A stretch of DNA of 64,000 bases, taken from the NCBI RefSeq assembly GCF_000012645.1, contig NC_007577.1, positions 1,488,001 to 1,552,000 of the forward strand. The letters are read 5' to 3'. Within the stretch, counting starts at the first letter, position 1; every line of letters begins with the position of its first letter. Shown piece by piece: positions 31,181-40,086 of this stretch. The stretch comes from Prochlorococcus marinus str. MIT 9312 (GTDB taxonomy: Bacteria; Cyanobacteriota; Cyanobacteriia; PCC-6307; Cyanobiaceae). A program made the position numbers and the translations under genes. The notes under the pieces are model-generated. The model saw only the letters and a program-made list of their open reading frames with translations. It did no database searches and was not told where the DNA came from.

Positions 31181-31969
31181 TTGAAAAATATTGGTTTAAT
31201 TTTATTTGACATAGATGGTGTAATACGCAGCGTAGAGAATAGTTACAGACTTTCACTAAAAAAAACAGTTTACAAATTTTCCGGATGGGAGCCAAGTTAT
31301 ATAGATATTGATAATGCAAAAAATGAAGGGATATGGAATAATGACTGGGATTTAAGTTTAGAACTTATAAAAAGATGTATAAAAAAAGAGAACTTAAACC
31401 TTAAAATACCCTCCAGAGAGGAAATAGTTAAATGTTTTGGAGAGTTTTACTTTGGAGGAGATCCAAATGAAGATAGTAAATATTGGTCTGGATTCATAAC
31501 AAATGAGAAGTTATTAGTTGATAAAAAGTTTTTTGAATTAATACAAAGTAATGGAATAATGTGGGGTTTTGTGAGTGGTGCAGAGCATGCTTCTGCAAAA
31601 TTTGTTTTAGAAAAAAGACTTGGGCTGAAATCACCTCCATTAATATCTATGGGAGATGCCCCAGACAAGCCTGATCCTAAAGGTTTTATTAACTTATCAA
31701 AAAAGCTTCTTGGAGATAAGCTTGGAGAATCAAATATTCCCATTGCTTATGTAGGAGATACTATTGCGGATATAAATACAGTTATAAACGCTAGAAAGGA
31801 AATACCATCTCAGAAATTCGTAAGTATTGGAATAGCCCCCCCTCATTTACATTTAAAGTCTCGATTAAAAGAACGTAATTCATACGAAAAAAATTTACAA
31901 AGTGCAGGAGCTGACTTGATTTTAAATTCTATTAATGACCTTAAAAATATTAATCTAGACTTGTTTTAA
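31181..31969 (+). CDS. HAD-superfamily hydrolase (TIGR01548-like)
   Basis: A haloacid dehalogenase-type phosphatase of 262 residues. Motif I is LFDIDGVIRSVE, with the nucleophile Asp and general acid Asp at residues 9 and 11; motif II is the FVSGAEHAS serine; motif III Lys lies in DKPDPKGFI; motif IV is YVGDTIADI. A helical cap domain covers residues 20-110. The substrate is unknown. The start is TTG, and no ATG precedes motif I. It lies 92 bases after the CbiG-CobJ gene on the same strand. Confidence 0.82.
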   Translation: MKNIGLILFDIDGVIRSVENSYRLSLKKTVYKFSGWEPSYIDIDNAKNEGIWNNDWDLSLELIKRCIKKENLNLKIPSREEIVKCFGEFYFGGDPNEDSKYWSGFITNEKLLVDKKFFELIQSNGIMWGFVSGAEHASAKFVLEKRLGLKSPPLISMGDAPDKPDPKGFINLSKKLLGDKLGESNIPIAYVGDTIADINTVINARKEIPSQKFVSIGIAPPHLHLKSRLKERNSYEKNLQSAGADLILNSINDLKNINLDLF

Positions 31970-32020
31970 AAGGTATTAACTAATCAATATTTCTCAATTC
32001 ATTTCGGAGAAGGAGGGATT

Positions 32021-32140
32021 ATGCGAGCAACTCTATGTCTAGGTATGGCAAGAATAGTCATAATAGAAGATAGAGAAAATAACATTTTTCCGACAAAATT
32101 TCCGAAAGCACTTAAGCCATTCTTTAAGGAGGAAATCTAA
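32021..32140 (+). CDS. Candidate 39-residue small protein
   Basis: A short ORF beginning MRATLCLGMARIVIIEDREN and ending in a basic-aromatic KFPKALKPFFKEEI. I do not recognise it. The support is a perfect AAGGAGG ribosome binding site four bases before the ATG; in this genome strong Shine-Dalgarno sites occur mainly at ribosomal protein genes, so chance is less likely. It starts 51 bases after the HAD hydrolase gene and ends exactly where the stop of the convergent repeat gene begins. Whether it is translated is not shown by the sequence. Confidence 0.5.
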   Translation: MRATLCLGMARIVIIEDRENNIFPTKFPKALKPFFKEEI

Positions 32141-32452
32141 CTACTTTCCTATTTGTGAACCCACACCTTTGTTATTGAGTTCCTTTTGATATGCCTCTTT
32201 GCTTGAGAGTAAGATCTCGTTAATCGAGAATTTATTAAATAATGACTTTCCTATTTGTGAAACCACACCTTTGTTATTGAGTTCCTTTTGATATGCATCT
32301 TTGCTTGAGAGTAAGATCTCGTTAATCGAGAATTTATTAAATAATGACTTTCCTATTTGGGAACCCACACCTTTGTTATTGAGTTCCTTTTGATATGCCT
32401 CTTTGCTTGAGAGTAAGATCTCGTTAATCGAGAATTTATTTAACAATGACAT
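32141..32452 (-). CDS. Three-repeat protein (34-residue units) of unknown function
   Basis: A protein of 103 residues that is exactly one Met plus three units of 34. Each unit runs S-L-[LF]-NKFSINEILLSSK, then [ED]-AYQKELNNKG and V-[GV]-SQIGK. It is mainly helical and amphipathic, with no signal peptide or cysteine. The underlying DNA is a 102-bp tandem repeat, so the gene arose by recent duplication of one unit. I know no function for it. The ATG lacks a strong ribosome binding site. It may share an origin with similar single-unit proteins elsewhere in the genome, which the window cannot show. Confidence 0.65.
   Translation of the reverse strand: MSLLNKFSINEILLSSKEAYQKELNNKGVGSQIGKSLFNKFSINEILLSSKDAYQKELNNKGVVSQIGKSLFNKFSINEILLSSKEAYQKELNNKGVGSQIGK
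32144..32449. repeat. Three tandem 102-bp repeats
   Basis: Three direct repeats of 102 bp with no spacer. On the plus strand unit 1 (32144-32245) and unit 2 (32246-32347) differ at 2 positions, and unit 1 and unit 3 (32348-32449) at 3 positions. All changes keep the reading frame of the minus-strand gene. Each unit holds the small palindrome TCTCG-TTAAT-CGAGA. Confidence 0.97.
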
Positions 32453-32569
32453 AGTAGATGATCACTTAAGTTATCCATTCTTTTATAACGCATAGCAATT
32501 TGTACTTCAAATGTGTGAGATCTTTTTTGAAAATCTACATATCGAACTTTTGCAATTCAATCTGGACAA

Positions 32570-32599
32570 CCGACTACTGCGTCTGTAGTGGGGTTTTTT
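32570..32599 (+). terminator. Intrinsic terminator with no assigned gene
   Basis: A stem of CC-GACTAC with GTAGTG-GG (seven pairs with one G-G mismatch), a 7-base loop and a run of six T on the plus strand. No plus-strand gene ends nearby except the 39-codon ORF, 430 bases back and beyond the antisense repeat gene. It may end an unrecognised small RNA or a long 3' untranslated region. Confidence 0.7.
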
Positions 32600-32736
32600 A
32601 TGCAATTTTTTTTCCGACAACAAATTTGGGGTTGGATTAAAAATCTAACCTATAAAAAATAACTCATAAGTTGCTCTAATTCTTTTAACTGCAATTATTT
32701 TGACCCTTTCTGACGTTATCTGACACTAATAAAATA

Positions 32737-32825
32737 CGGAGAGGGAGGGATTCGAACCCTCGACAAAAGTTACCTCCTGTAACTCCTTAGCAGGGAGCCG
32801 CTTTCAACCACTCAGCCACCTCTCC
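32737..32825 (-). tRNA. tRNA-Ser(GCU)
   Basis: A class II tRNA of 89 bases. The acceptor stem is GGAGAGG with CCTCTCC plus discriminator G, the D-arm begins TGGCTGAGTGG, and the anticodon loop CTGCTAA reads GCT for serine AGC/AGU codons. A long variable arm follows, and the T-loop is GGTTCGAATCC. No CCA is encoded. Confidence 0.97.
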
Positions 32826-32886
32826 AGTTCTTATACATTATCAATTTTTTTGCAAACATTCAAAATTTTTTATTTAATCGAAATGT

Positions 32887-34086
32887 CTAATCAACTTGAA
32901 CTCTCGGCAATCTATTTTTAAAGGAACAAAGAATTTCCCATGGAATAGTGTTAGATTGATTTGCCCAATCAAAAGGAGAAATTGTTTTGTCTCCGTCAGA
33001 TCCTAGTAATAACATAGTACTACCAATTTTAATTTCATCTGAACCTGTTATGTCCACCATCATTTGATCCATAGTTATAGATCCAACTTGGGGATAAAGT
33101 TCATTATTATGAATAACGTTTATCTTGCCTGAAAGATTTCTTGGGACTCCATCTGCATAACCAATGCTTAATACAGCTAACTTAGTTTTTCTACCACTTA
33201 CAAATTTTCCTCCGTAACTTACTTTTACCCCTTGATCAATAATTCTTATAAAAGCTACTTTGACCTTCAAAAATAAAGCTGGTTTAAGAGATAAATTTCT
33301 ATCTATTTTTGCGAGAGGACTATATCCATACATAGAAAGCCCAACACGTACCATATGAAAATGAAAGTCTTTATTAATAAGCATGCCCGCAGAATTTGCC
33401 AAATGAATCTTGATATTGTGATTTCTATCAACGTTAATTTGCTGTAATAATTCCTGAAACTTTAGTCTTTGTATTTGTGTACTACTTTTGGGATCTAATG
33501 AGTTATCTTCATCTGCAGATGATAAATGACTATATATTCCTTCTACTGAAATGTTTTCAAAAGATTTTATTTTTTCAAATTGCTGAACAAATTTATTAGA
33601 TTCAAACCCTAATCTTGACATTCCAGTATCAACTTTAAGATGTAAAGAAAATTTCGACCCAAAGTGCTTCCCAATATTATTGCAAATTAAACACTCTCTT
33701 ATACTACTAATAGTTGGCATAAGATCATTTTTAAAAGATATTATTAAATCCCTTTTGGCATATAGATTTCCCAGAATAAGAATTGGTTTTTTAACTCCAG
33801 AAGAACGAAGCATAATCCCTTCTTTTAAAGTGGCAACTCCTAATTGCGAAGCTCCACCTTTAATAGCATATTCAGATACTACTTTTGCATCATGTCCATA
33901 TCCATCTGCTTTAACAACTGCCATAAATTGACAACTTTTACTTAATTTTGATCTTAACTGCCTTACATTTGACTCTATTGCTTTACCTTTAACTTCAATC
34001 CATGCTCTTTGTTTTGGATCTATATCTTTTTCAAAAGTTGGATATTTGTCAGAATTAAATCCATGATTTTTTTGCCGAATTTGCAT
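32887..34086 (-). CDS. alr: Alanine racemase
   Basis: A PLP enzyme that makes D-alanine for peptidoglycan. It has 399 residues, including an N-terminal extension of about 25 residues before the barrel. The PLP lysine is Lys59 in VVKADGYGH. The second catalytic base, a Tyr, lies in VSYGGKFV near the domain boundary, and the C-terminal beta domain contains VGSITMDQMMVDITG. The start is ATG. It diverges from the HNH gene, with about 70 bases between the most likely starts. Confidence 0.95.
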   Translation of the reverse strand: MQIRQKNHGFNSDKYPTFEKDIDPKQRAWIEVKGKAIESNVRQLRSKLSKSCQFMAVVKADGYGHDAKVVSEYAIKGGASQLGVATLKEGIMLRSSGVKKPILILGNLYAKRDLIISFKNDLMPTISSIRECLICNNIGKHFGSKFSLHLKVDTGMSRLGFESNKFVQQFEKIKSFENISVEGIYSHLSSADEDNSLDPKSSTQIQRLKFQELLQQINVDRNHNIKIHLANSAGMLINKDFHFHMVRVGLSMYGYSPLAKIDRNLSLKPALFLKVKVAFIRIIDQGVKVSYGGKFVSGRKTKLAVLSIGYADGVPRNLSGKINVIHNNELYPQVGSITMDQMMVDITGSDEIKIGSTMLLLGSDGDKTISPFDWANQSNTIPWEILCSFKNRLPRVQVD

Positions 34087-34154
34087 TAACTTTGCACATT
34101 TATATGCGCTTATTGAAATATACAGTTAGCATGACATGTAAATTCTATTTTGGC

Positions 34155-34661
34155 ATGGGCCAGACTCTAGTTTTAAATGCATCCTATGAACCTTTAAATA
34201 TCACTTCTTGGCGAAGAGCTGTTATTTTAATGATCAAAGGTAAAGCAGAAAGCTTAGAGGAAGATAAATCTTATTCAATACATTGCGGCAGAAAATTACC
34301 TACAGTTATAAGACTTCGTTACTACGTTAAGGTACCTTTTAGGGAGGTTTCTTTAACAAGAAAAAATATTCTTCTAAGAGATAATAATGCCTGTCAATAC
34401 TGTAACTACAGAGGTAGTGATTTATCAATAGATCATGTTTTACCGAGAAGCAGAGGTGGAACTGATAACTGGGAAAATGTTACTACAGCTTGTCTTAGAT
34501 GTAATGTACAAAAAGGTAACCGCACCCCAGAAGAGGCAAATATACCTTTAAAACGAAAGCCATACCGTCCACTAAGTAATCTCAATTTTGAGGCTACAAG
34601 ACAAATTGACTCTGGCAGACATAAAGAATGGAGTAAATATGTAATAGGGGTTGCAATCTAA
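34155..34661 (+). CDS. HNH endonuclease family protein
   Basis: A protein of 168 residues of the cyanobacterial stand-alone HNH type, which begins GQTLVLNASYEPLNITSWRR. The zinc-stabilised HNH core has two CxxC knuckles (ACQYCNYRG and CLRCN) on either side of LSIDHVLPRSRGG and NWENVTTAC. The open frame extends to a TTG at 34092, but family members start at the Met-Gly-Gln used here. It is not next to an intron, intein or restriction system, so its target and purpose are unknown; it is conserved enough in this lineage to be a resident gene. Confidence 0.85.
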   Translation: MGQTLVLNASYEPLNITSWRRAVILMIKGKAESLEEDKSYSIHCGRKLPTVIRLRYYVKVPFREVSLTRKNILLRDNNACQYCNYRGSDLSIDHVLPRSRGGTDNWENVTTACLRCNVQKGNRTPEEANIPLKRKPYRPLSNLNFEATRQIDSGRHKEWSKYVIGVAI

Positions 34662-34673
34662 GAAAATAAAATC

Positions 34674-35768
34674 TTAATTCACATCGTTATTAAAATCTTC
34701 CATCATTCTCTTTTGCTCTTGCGCTATACATGCATCAATCACTTCATCCAACTGACCAGCGAGAATTGGTTCTAGCGAAAAATTGGAACCTAATCTATGA
34801 TCAGTTGTTCTGTTATCTTTAAAATTATAAGTTCTAATTTTTTCACTCCTATCACCAGTTCCAACCTGTGAAAGCCTTTGTGATCTCTCTTTTGCATTAG
34901 CTTCTTTTAATTGAATTTCATACAATTTAGCTCTTAAAATTTCCATTGCTCGCTCACGATTTTGCAATTGTGATCTCTCTTGAGTACAAAAAACTCTTAT
35001 TCCTGTGGGCTTATGGAGAAGATCAATAGCAGTCTCAACCTTATTCACATTTTGGCCCCCTGCACCTCCTGATCTTGCTGTGCCAACCTCTAAATCGGTA
35101 GGATCAATCTTAACCTCAACAGGATCTGCTTCAGGCATGACAGCAACTGTAGCTGTAGAGGTATGAACTCTACCTTGAGACTCAGTAGCTGGAACTCTTT
35201 GAACTCTATGTACGCCAGCCTCGAATTTAAGTTGACTATATACAGAATCTCCTTTAACTGAGATAACTAGCTCCTTAAATCCTCCCATATCTGACTCGGA
35301 AGCACTAACAGGTTTTACAGACCATCCGATTTTTTGTCCGTATCTCTCATACATTCTTGCTAAATCACCCGCCCATATACAAGCTTCGCTACCTCCAGCA
35401 CCAGCTCTGATCTCTAACATTACACTTCTCTCATCTCTTGGATCTTTAGGTAATAAGGCGATTGTAGTTTTTTGAATAAGTTGATTCTTACATTCCTCAA
35501 GGTTAATTAACTCTTCATTTATTAAAGATTCCATCTCTTTATCATTTCGATTCTCTTTCAGTAGATTTTTTGAATCTTCAATTTCTTTATCGGTATCAAG
35601 CAACTTATTAAAATCAATCACCAAAGGTTCCAACTTTGACCTTTCTCTTGCTATTGATTCTAATTTTTTAGGATCATTAGCTATATCAGGATCTGCAAGC
35701 TGCACTTCCAAATTTTCAAAACTTTCTGAAGCAGTTTTCAACCTTGCAATTAGTGTTGAGTATTCCAA
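34674..35768 (-). CDS. prfA: Peptide chain release factor 1
   Basis: Recognises UAA and UAG stop codons and triggers peptide release. It has 364 residues. The hydrolysis motif GGQ is at 237-239 in SGGAGGQN, and the codon-reading tripeptide is PAT at 193-195 in RVPATES, which marks it as RF1 rather than RF2. The N-terminal coiled coil is complete. It follows rpmE by 28 bases and is probably the last gene of the rplM-rpsI-rpmE transcript. Confidence 0.97.
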   Translation of the reverse strand: MEYSTLIARLKTASESFENLEVQLADPDIANDPKKLESIARERSKLEPLVIDFNKLLDTDKEIEDSKNLLKENRNDKEMESLINEELINLEECKNQLIQKTTIALLPKDPRDERSVMLEIRAGAGGSEACIWAGDLARMYERYGQKIGWSVKPVSASESDMGGFKELVISVKGDSVYSQLKFEAGVHRVQRVPATESQGRVHTSTATVAVMPEADPVEVKIDPTDLEVGTARSGGAGGQNVNKVETAIDLLHKPTGIRVFCTQERSQLQNRERAMEILRAKLYEIQLKEANAKERSQRLSQVGTGDRSEKIRTYNFKDNRTTDHRLGSNFSLEPILAGQLDEVIDACIAQEQKRMMEDFNNDVN

Positions 35769-35796
35769 TTGAAATTATGCTTAATTTTTGAAAATT

Positions 35797-36057
35797 CTAT
35801 TTATTAGAATCTTTTTCTTCTTTTTGCTCTTTTGATGTAGCTGAATTAGCTGAACCCATTCCATATTTTTTCATAAACCTATCAACTCTACCTTCTGTAT
35901 CAAGAATTTTCTGAGTTCCAGTAAAGAAAGGATGATTACCACTCCATACGTCGACATGTAGTTCAGGTTGCGTTGAACCCGTAGTCATTACAACTTCTCC
36001 ATTACAAATAACTTTTGCATCTGGATACCATTTTGGGTGGATTTCTGATTTTGGCAT
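35797..36057 (-). CDS. rpmE: 50S ribosomal protein L31 (bL31)
   Basis: A bridging protein between the subunits, 86 residues. The family start is MPKSEIHPKWYPDAKVICNG, so I use the ATG at 36057; a longer open frame runs back into rpsI but encodes nothing conserved. Only one cysteine remains in the first half (VICNG) and there is no CxxC pair, so this is the zinc-free C-minus form. The C-terminal tail is Lys/Glu/Ser-rich and extended compared with the E. coli protein. Confidence 0.95.
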   Translation of the reverse strand: MPKSEIHPKWYPDAKVICNGEVVMTTGSTQPELHVDVWSGNHPFFTGTQKILDTEGRVDRFMKKYGMGSANSATSKEQKEEKDSNK

Positions 36058-36070
36058 AATTAAAATTTCT

Positions 36071-36481
36071 TTAACGTTTGGAGAATTGTGGAGCTTTTCT
36101 TGCTTTTTTAAGACCATATTTTCTTCTTTCCTTAGCTCTAGGATCTCGACTAAGATGACCTTCTGTTTTTAGCGGTTTTCTGTTGTCGGGAGATAATTCG
36201 CAAAGTGCTCTTGCTGCTCCTTGCTTGATAGCGTCAGCTTGGCCTGTCAATCCCCCACCAAAAACATTTACGAGGATATCATATGAATTTTCAAGGCCTA
36301 ACGTTTGCAAAGGTGCTTTAATTGAATTTAAGTGCAGAGGATTGAAGTTTAAATAATCATCTCCAGAACGACCATTAATTTTAATTTGTCCATTCCCCGG
36401 GATCAAGCGAACTCTAGCTACTGAAGTTTTTCTTCTTCCAGTTCCCCAATAAACAGCTTTGTTTTTTATTTGACTATTCAT
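36071..36481 (-). CDS. rpsI: 30S ribosomal protein S9 (uS9)
   Basis: A head protein whose C-terminal tail reaches the P-site tRNA. It has 136 residues. The opening [16 protein letters not shown], the [19 protein letters not shown] segment and the basic tail [12 protein letters not shown] with the invariant final Lys-Arg are all present. It pairs with rplM, ten bases upstream, as in most bacteria. Confidence 0.98.
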   Translation of the reverse strand: MNSQIKNKAVYWGTGRRKTSVARVRLIPGNGQIKINGRSGDDYLNFNPLHLNSIKAPLQTLGLENSYDILVNVFGGGLTGQADAIKQGAARALCELSPDNRKPLKTEGHLSRDPRAKERRKYGLKKARKAPQFSKR

Positions 36482-36490
36482 TTTTATAAA

Positions 36491-36922
36491 TTAACTATTT
36501 AATAATACAGGATTCTGGGCAGCATGAGGATGATCAGCACCTTTATAAACTTTTAGTTTTTTAAATTGCTGTCTTCCTAACGAGTTATGAGGCAGCATGC
36601 CCTTGACAGCTTGCTCGATGATTCTTTCAGGAATCCTCTCTTGGAGAGACTCAAATTTTTCTGTTTTCATTCCTCCTGGTCTACCAGAATGTCTTCTATA
36701 CAACTTTTGTGATGCTTTTTTGCCTGATACCTCGATTTTTTCTGCATTTACAACAATGACAAAATCTCCAGTATCAAGATGAGGAGTAAATGTTGGTTTA
36801 TTCTTACCTCTTAATACAGTTGCAATTTCTGTAGCAAGTCTTCCAAGTGTCTTATCTTTTGCGTCGACTAAAAACCAATTTCTTTCTATGGTTTCTAAAG
36901 ACGGAGTAATTGTTTTATTCAT
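36491..36922 (-). CDS. rplM: 50S ribosomal protein L13 (uL13)
   Basis: An early-assembly protein of the large subunit, 143 residues. It carries [17 protein letters not shown] near the start, the [13 protein letters not shown] core and the [19 protein letters not shown]-terminal signature. It starts a four-gene set (rplM-rpsI-rpmE-prfA). The 115-base gap from truA is larger than most spacers nearby and may hold a promoter. Confidence 0.98.
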   Translation of the reverse strand: MNKTITPSLETIERNWFLVDAKDKTLGRLATEIATVLRGKNKPTFTPHLDTGDFVIVVNAEKIEVSGKKASQKLYRRHSGRPGGMKTEKFESLQERIPERIIEQAVKGMLPHNSLGRQQFKKLKVYKGADHPHAAQNPVLLNS

Positions 36923-37037
36923 TTACCAAATCTATGCAAATAAATTTAAAGTTAGTTCTAAATTCTACCTTATTGAAGGAATTTTAAACAACAAATTTGG
37001 ATGATTTACACAAATAATTCGCTTTGATCAACTTTAC

Positions 37038-37844
37038 TTAAGAAAAACCCTTAATTAAAAACACTGGGAAAAAATCATTGTTATTGATCTTTTTAAAAAC
37101 ATTTTCTTCATAAACAGCATTTACAAAACATAAACCCTTAGCTGGAGCAGATTCTTTAACATCATTTTTTTTTTGGTTTACCCATATATCTGTAAAAATT
37201 TCTGGCGATATTTTTTTCTCTCCAACTAACACTAATTGACCAACAATTAAACGGACCATTCCATATAGAAAACCAGTAGCTTTAATATCAACTAAAATTA
37301 AATCCTCTACTCTTTTAATTTCTACATTTTTTATTTTTGTAATAGAGTTTTTCCTTTGACTTCCACTTTTCTGGAAAGCAAAAAAATCATGCTCTCCTTC
37401 CATTAGCTTTGATGCATTTGACATTAAAACTTCATCTAATATTTTTTGGTATCTATGCCATGACCAATTATTTATGAACAAATTAGGGAATTTACTGTTA
37501 TTAATGACGTATCGATAATGTCTATACATTGCTGAATAGCATGAATGCCAACTATCTTTAACCTCAACTGATTCTAAGATTCTAATTGCTGAGGGTAACA
37601 AACCATTTAAGATATCAGAATAACTATTTGCTGGAATAACACAATCAATGTTGAAGTGTACTACTTGCCCTGATGCATGAACACCCGCATCAGTTCTACC
37701 TGCGGCAAAAGTCTTTACGACTTGATGGGTAATCTTAAAAAGAGCTCTCTCTAGAGTTTCCTGAACTGTAGTTGCATTTTTTTGTCTTTGCCAACCTGAG
37801 TAATTAGATCCATCATATTGGACTAATAAAGCTATCCTTTTCAA
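37038..37844 (-). CDS. truA: tRNA pseudouridine synthase A
   Basis: Forms pseudouridine at positions 38-40 of tRNA anticodon arms. It has 268 residues. The catalytic Asp52 lies in AAGRTDAGVHA, followed by VVHFN; the C-terminal half contains the conserved FLYGMVRLIVGQL. The start, MKRIALLVQYDGSNYSGWQR, is typical. It follows rplQ by 38 bases at the tail of the ribosomal supercluster, the common cyanobacterial position. Confidence 0.96.
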   Translation of the reverse strand: MKRIALLVQYDGSNYSGWQRQKNATTVQETLERALFKITHQVVKTFAAGRTDAGVHASGQVVHFNIDCVIPANSYSDILNGLLPSAIRILESVEVKDSWHSCYSAMYRHYRYVINNSKFPNLFINNWSWHRYQKILDEVLMSNASKLMEGEHDFFAFQKSGSQRKNSITKIKNVEIKRVEDLILVDIKATGFLYGMVRLIVGQLVLVGEKKISPEIFTDIWVNQKKNDVKESAPAKGLCFVNAVYEENVFKKINNNDFFPVFLIKGFS

Positions 37845-37882
37845 AAGTTTTTTTCTAATAAAAGGAACCTTTATAAACCAAT

Positions 37883-38233
37883 TTAAACAAGCTCAATTAT
37901 AGCCATCTGAGCGTTATCACCTTTTCTAGAGACTGTTCTAACTATGCGTGTATAACCACCTTTTCTATCTCCATATCTTTCCTGTGCTTTTTCAAATAAT
38001 GAATGAACTAATTTCTTATCATAAATATATCCTATAGCCCTTCTCCTAGAGGCTAAACTTCCATCTTTAGCTAGAGAAATCATCCTCTCTGCTTCGTTTC
38101 TTAATGCTTTTGCCCTAGCTTTTGTTGTAGTTACTCTACCTTCCCTAATTAGTTGGGTAGTCAAACCTCTTAAAAGTGCTTTCCTCTGATCAGCAGGTTT
38201 ACTCAGTAATGGAATTCTAAGTTGGTGTCTCAT
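37883..38233 (-). CDS. rplQ: 50S ribosomal protein L17 (bL17)
   Basis: A large-subunit protein near the exit-tunnel side, 116 residues. It begins [20 protein letters not shown], with the [18 protein letters not shown] core and the [12 protein letters not shown] motif. It is directly downstream of rpoA with a 15-base gap, the usual rpoA-rplQ pair. Confidence 0.98.
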   Translation of the reverse strand: MRHQLRIPLLSKPADQRKALLRGLTTQLIREGRVTTTKARAKALRNEAERMISLAKDGSLASRRRAIGYIYDKKLVHSLFEKAQERYGDRKGGYTRIVRTVSRKGDNAQMAIIELV

Positions 38234-38248
38234 AATTTTTAAAAATTG

Positions 38249-39184
38249 TTAAACAGAGGTTCTGCTTTGTGGAATAGAAATTCCTATACGCTCAAGAGCT
38301 TCAATAACCTCATCCGCAGATTTTGAGCCAAAGTTCTTAATTTCAAGAAGATCTTCATAACTAAAACCCATTAAGTCCGAAACTGAGTTAACTTGAGCTC
38401 TTTTTAAACAATTATATGCTCTAACGGACAAGTTTAGTTCCTCAAGAGGAATTTGAGCTTCAGGAGATGGTTCCGGTTCTTCAGGAATTTCCTCAACCAT
38501 TGTAACAGTCGCAAGAGGTTGAAAGAGTTCTATTAACTGGTTTGCAGCTTCAGCGATAGCATCATCAGGGCTTGTTGAGCCATCTGTTACTACTTCCATT
38601 TTTAATCTTTCTCTACCTGTTCCACCCTCTGCTACAGCAGTTTCATCAATTGAAAAATTAACTCTCTTTACTGGCATAAATACAGCATCTATTTGAAGTA
38701 AATCAATAGCAGTTGTCTCCTGATTCTTACGATCAACAGGTCTATATCCAACACCTCTTTCAACATGGATTTCCAACTCTAGGTTATGACCCTCTTGAAT
38801 AGTCGCAATCGGTTTTTCGCCATCAACAATTTCAACTTGAGAGGAAAATTGAATATCGTTCGCCTTCACATCCAAGGGACCGCTTGCTACTAACCTGCCA
38901 ATTTCAAGCTCTGGATTAGAACTATTAATTGATAATTGCTTACAATTGAGAAGAATGTCTAAAACGTCTTCTCTAACTCCAGGGATAGTGGCATATTCGT
39001 GATTTATTCCTGCTATTCTTACTGCAGTAACTGCACTCCCTTCAAGTCCTCCCATAAGGACTCTTCTAAGAGAATTACCCAAAGTTGTAGCTTGTCCCCT
39101 TTCTAAAGGGCCAATTAAAAAAGTTCCTGTTTGGGAGCGATCATCTGCTATTTGATGATCGATTCTTTCAATCTGGTATTGCAA
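38249..39184 (-). CDS. rpoA: DNA-directed RNA polymerase subunit alpha
   Basis: Assembles the RNA polymerase core and contacts upstream promoter DNA. It has 311 residues. The N-terminal dimerisation domain ([18 protein letters not shown]) runs to about 230, then a Pro/Glu linker, then the C-terminal domain with [12 protein letters not shown] and [16 protein letters not shown]. The start is a TTG without a visible ribosome binding site; related proteins begin near this point, and no ATG precedes it, so the exact initiation codon is uncertain. A ten-G tract lies 31 bases upstream on the plus strand. Confidence 0.96.
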   Translation of the reverse strand: MQYQIERIDHQIADDRSQTGTFLIGPLERGQATTLGNSLRRVLMGGLEGSAVTAVRIAGINHEYATIPGVREDVLDILLNCKQLSINSSNPELEIGRLVASGPLDVKANDIQFSSQVEIVDGEKPIATIQEGHNLELEIHVERGVGYRPVDRKNQETTAIDLLQIDAVFMPVKRVNFSIDETAVAEGGTGRERLKMEVVTDGSTSPDDAIAEAANQLIELFQPLATVTMVEEIPEEPEPSPEAQIPLEELNLSVRAYNCLKRAQVNSVSDLMGFSYEDLLEIKNFGSKSADEVIEALERIGISIPQSRTSV

Positions 39185-39215
39185 AACGGAAAAAAATAAG
39201 GTTAAAAGTTTTTTT

Positions 39216-39225
39216 GGGGGGGGGG
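39216..39225. repeat. Ten-G homopolymer between rpsK and rpoA
   Basis: A run of ten G preceded by seven T on the plus strand, so the rpsK-rpoA message reads C10 then A7. It sits in the 58-base spacer before rpoA. It is strikingly out of character for such AT-rich DNA and prone to slippage or sequencing error. Confidence 0.9.
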
Positions 39226-39242
39226 TTGAGAATGGTTAAGAT

Positions 39243-39635
39243 CTAAACGCGTCTCCGTTTAGGTCTTCTACATCCATTATGAGGTAATGGAGTTACATCT
39301 CTTATTAGAGTTATTTCTAAACCGGCCACTTGTAAAGCTCTTATGGCCGTTTCCCTACCTGAGCCTGGCCCTCTAACTAATACTTCTATTTGTCTCATAC
39401 CTTGATCAAGTGCTCTCCTAGCTGCTGCTTCAGCGGCTGTTTGAGCGGCAAATGGCGTACCTTTACGGGCGCCCTTGAATCCACTGGCACCTGCAGAAGA
39501 CCAAGAAATTACATGACCAGAAGTATCAGTGATAGAAACGATTGTGTTGTTAAATGTGCTTTGAATATGTACCACACCATTAGGTACATTACGTTTGGAT
39601 TTCTTTGAACCTGTTTTTTTTACTGTAGCTGCCAT
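39243..39635 (-). CDS. rpsK: 30S ribosomal protein S11 (uS11)
   Basis: A platform protein near the mRNA exit, 130 residues. The [14 protein letters not shown] and [17 protein letters not shown] segments and the C-terminal [15 protein letters not shown] are canonical. It lies between rpsM and rpoA; the rpsD gene often found here in other bacteria is absent, as is usual in cyanobacteria. Confidence 0.98.
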   Translation of the reverse strand: MAATVKKTGSKKSKRNVPNGVVHIQSTFNNTIVSITDTSGHVISWSSAGASGFKGARKGTPFAAQTAAEAAARRALDQGMRQIEVLVRGPGSGRETAIRALQVAGLEITLIRDVTPLPHNGCRRPKRRRV

Positions 39636-39679
39636 GATGTTTTAATTTAATACTGGAATTGATGAATAGATTTAGTTAA

Positions 39680-40045
39680 TTATTTTTTTCTTCCAGCAAC
39701 TGTTTTTCTTGAACCACGTCTTGTCCTTGCATTAGTTCTAGTTCTTTGGCCTCTCACTGGCAGGCTCATTCTATGTCTTCTTCCTCTCACGCACCCTATA
39801 TCTTGTAAACGTTTTAGGGCCATTCCCTCTTTTCTTCTCAAATCTCCTTCTAAGGTAAATTCCTCTGTAGCACCTCTAAGTTTTTGCACATCAGAATCTG
39901 AAAGATCTTTGACACGAATATCTGGGTTTACACCCGCATTAGCAAGAATTAGCTTAGATCTTGTTAAACCAATTCCATAGACGTATGTAAGTGCAATTTC
40001 AACTCGCTTTTCGCGAGGTATGTCAATTCCTGCAATCCTGGCCAC
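39680..40045 (-). CDS. rpsM: 30S ribosomal protein S13 (uS13)
   Basis: A head protein that contacts L5 and the P-site tRNA. It has 121 residues, starting [20 protein letters not shown] and ending in the basic [19 protein letters not shown], with [13 protein letters not shown] before it. The ATG follows rpmJ by 41 bases. No unusual features. Confidence 0.98.
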   Translation of the reverse strand: MARIAGIDIPREKRVEIALTYVYGIGLTRSKLILANAGVNPDIRVKDLSDSDVQKLRGATEEFTLEGDLRRKEGMALKRLQDIGCVRGRRHRMSLPVRGQRTRTNARTRRGSRKTVAGRKK

Positions 40046-40086
40046 GTGTTTTGAGTAAGTAAAAGTTTTAATTAAAGGGTTTAAAT

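Noticed and set aside
32144-32449. CRISPR-like repeat array
   Set aside because: The 102-bp units are directly abutting with no unique spacers and keep a reading frame; there are no cas genes.
34092-34154. TTG-started extension of the HNH endonuclease
   Set aside because: The extra 21 residues are not part of the conserved family N-terminus, which begins at MGQTLVLNASYEP.
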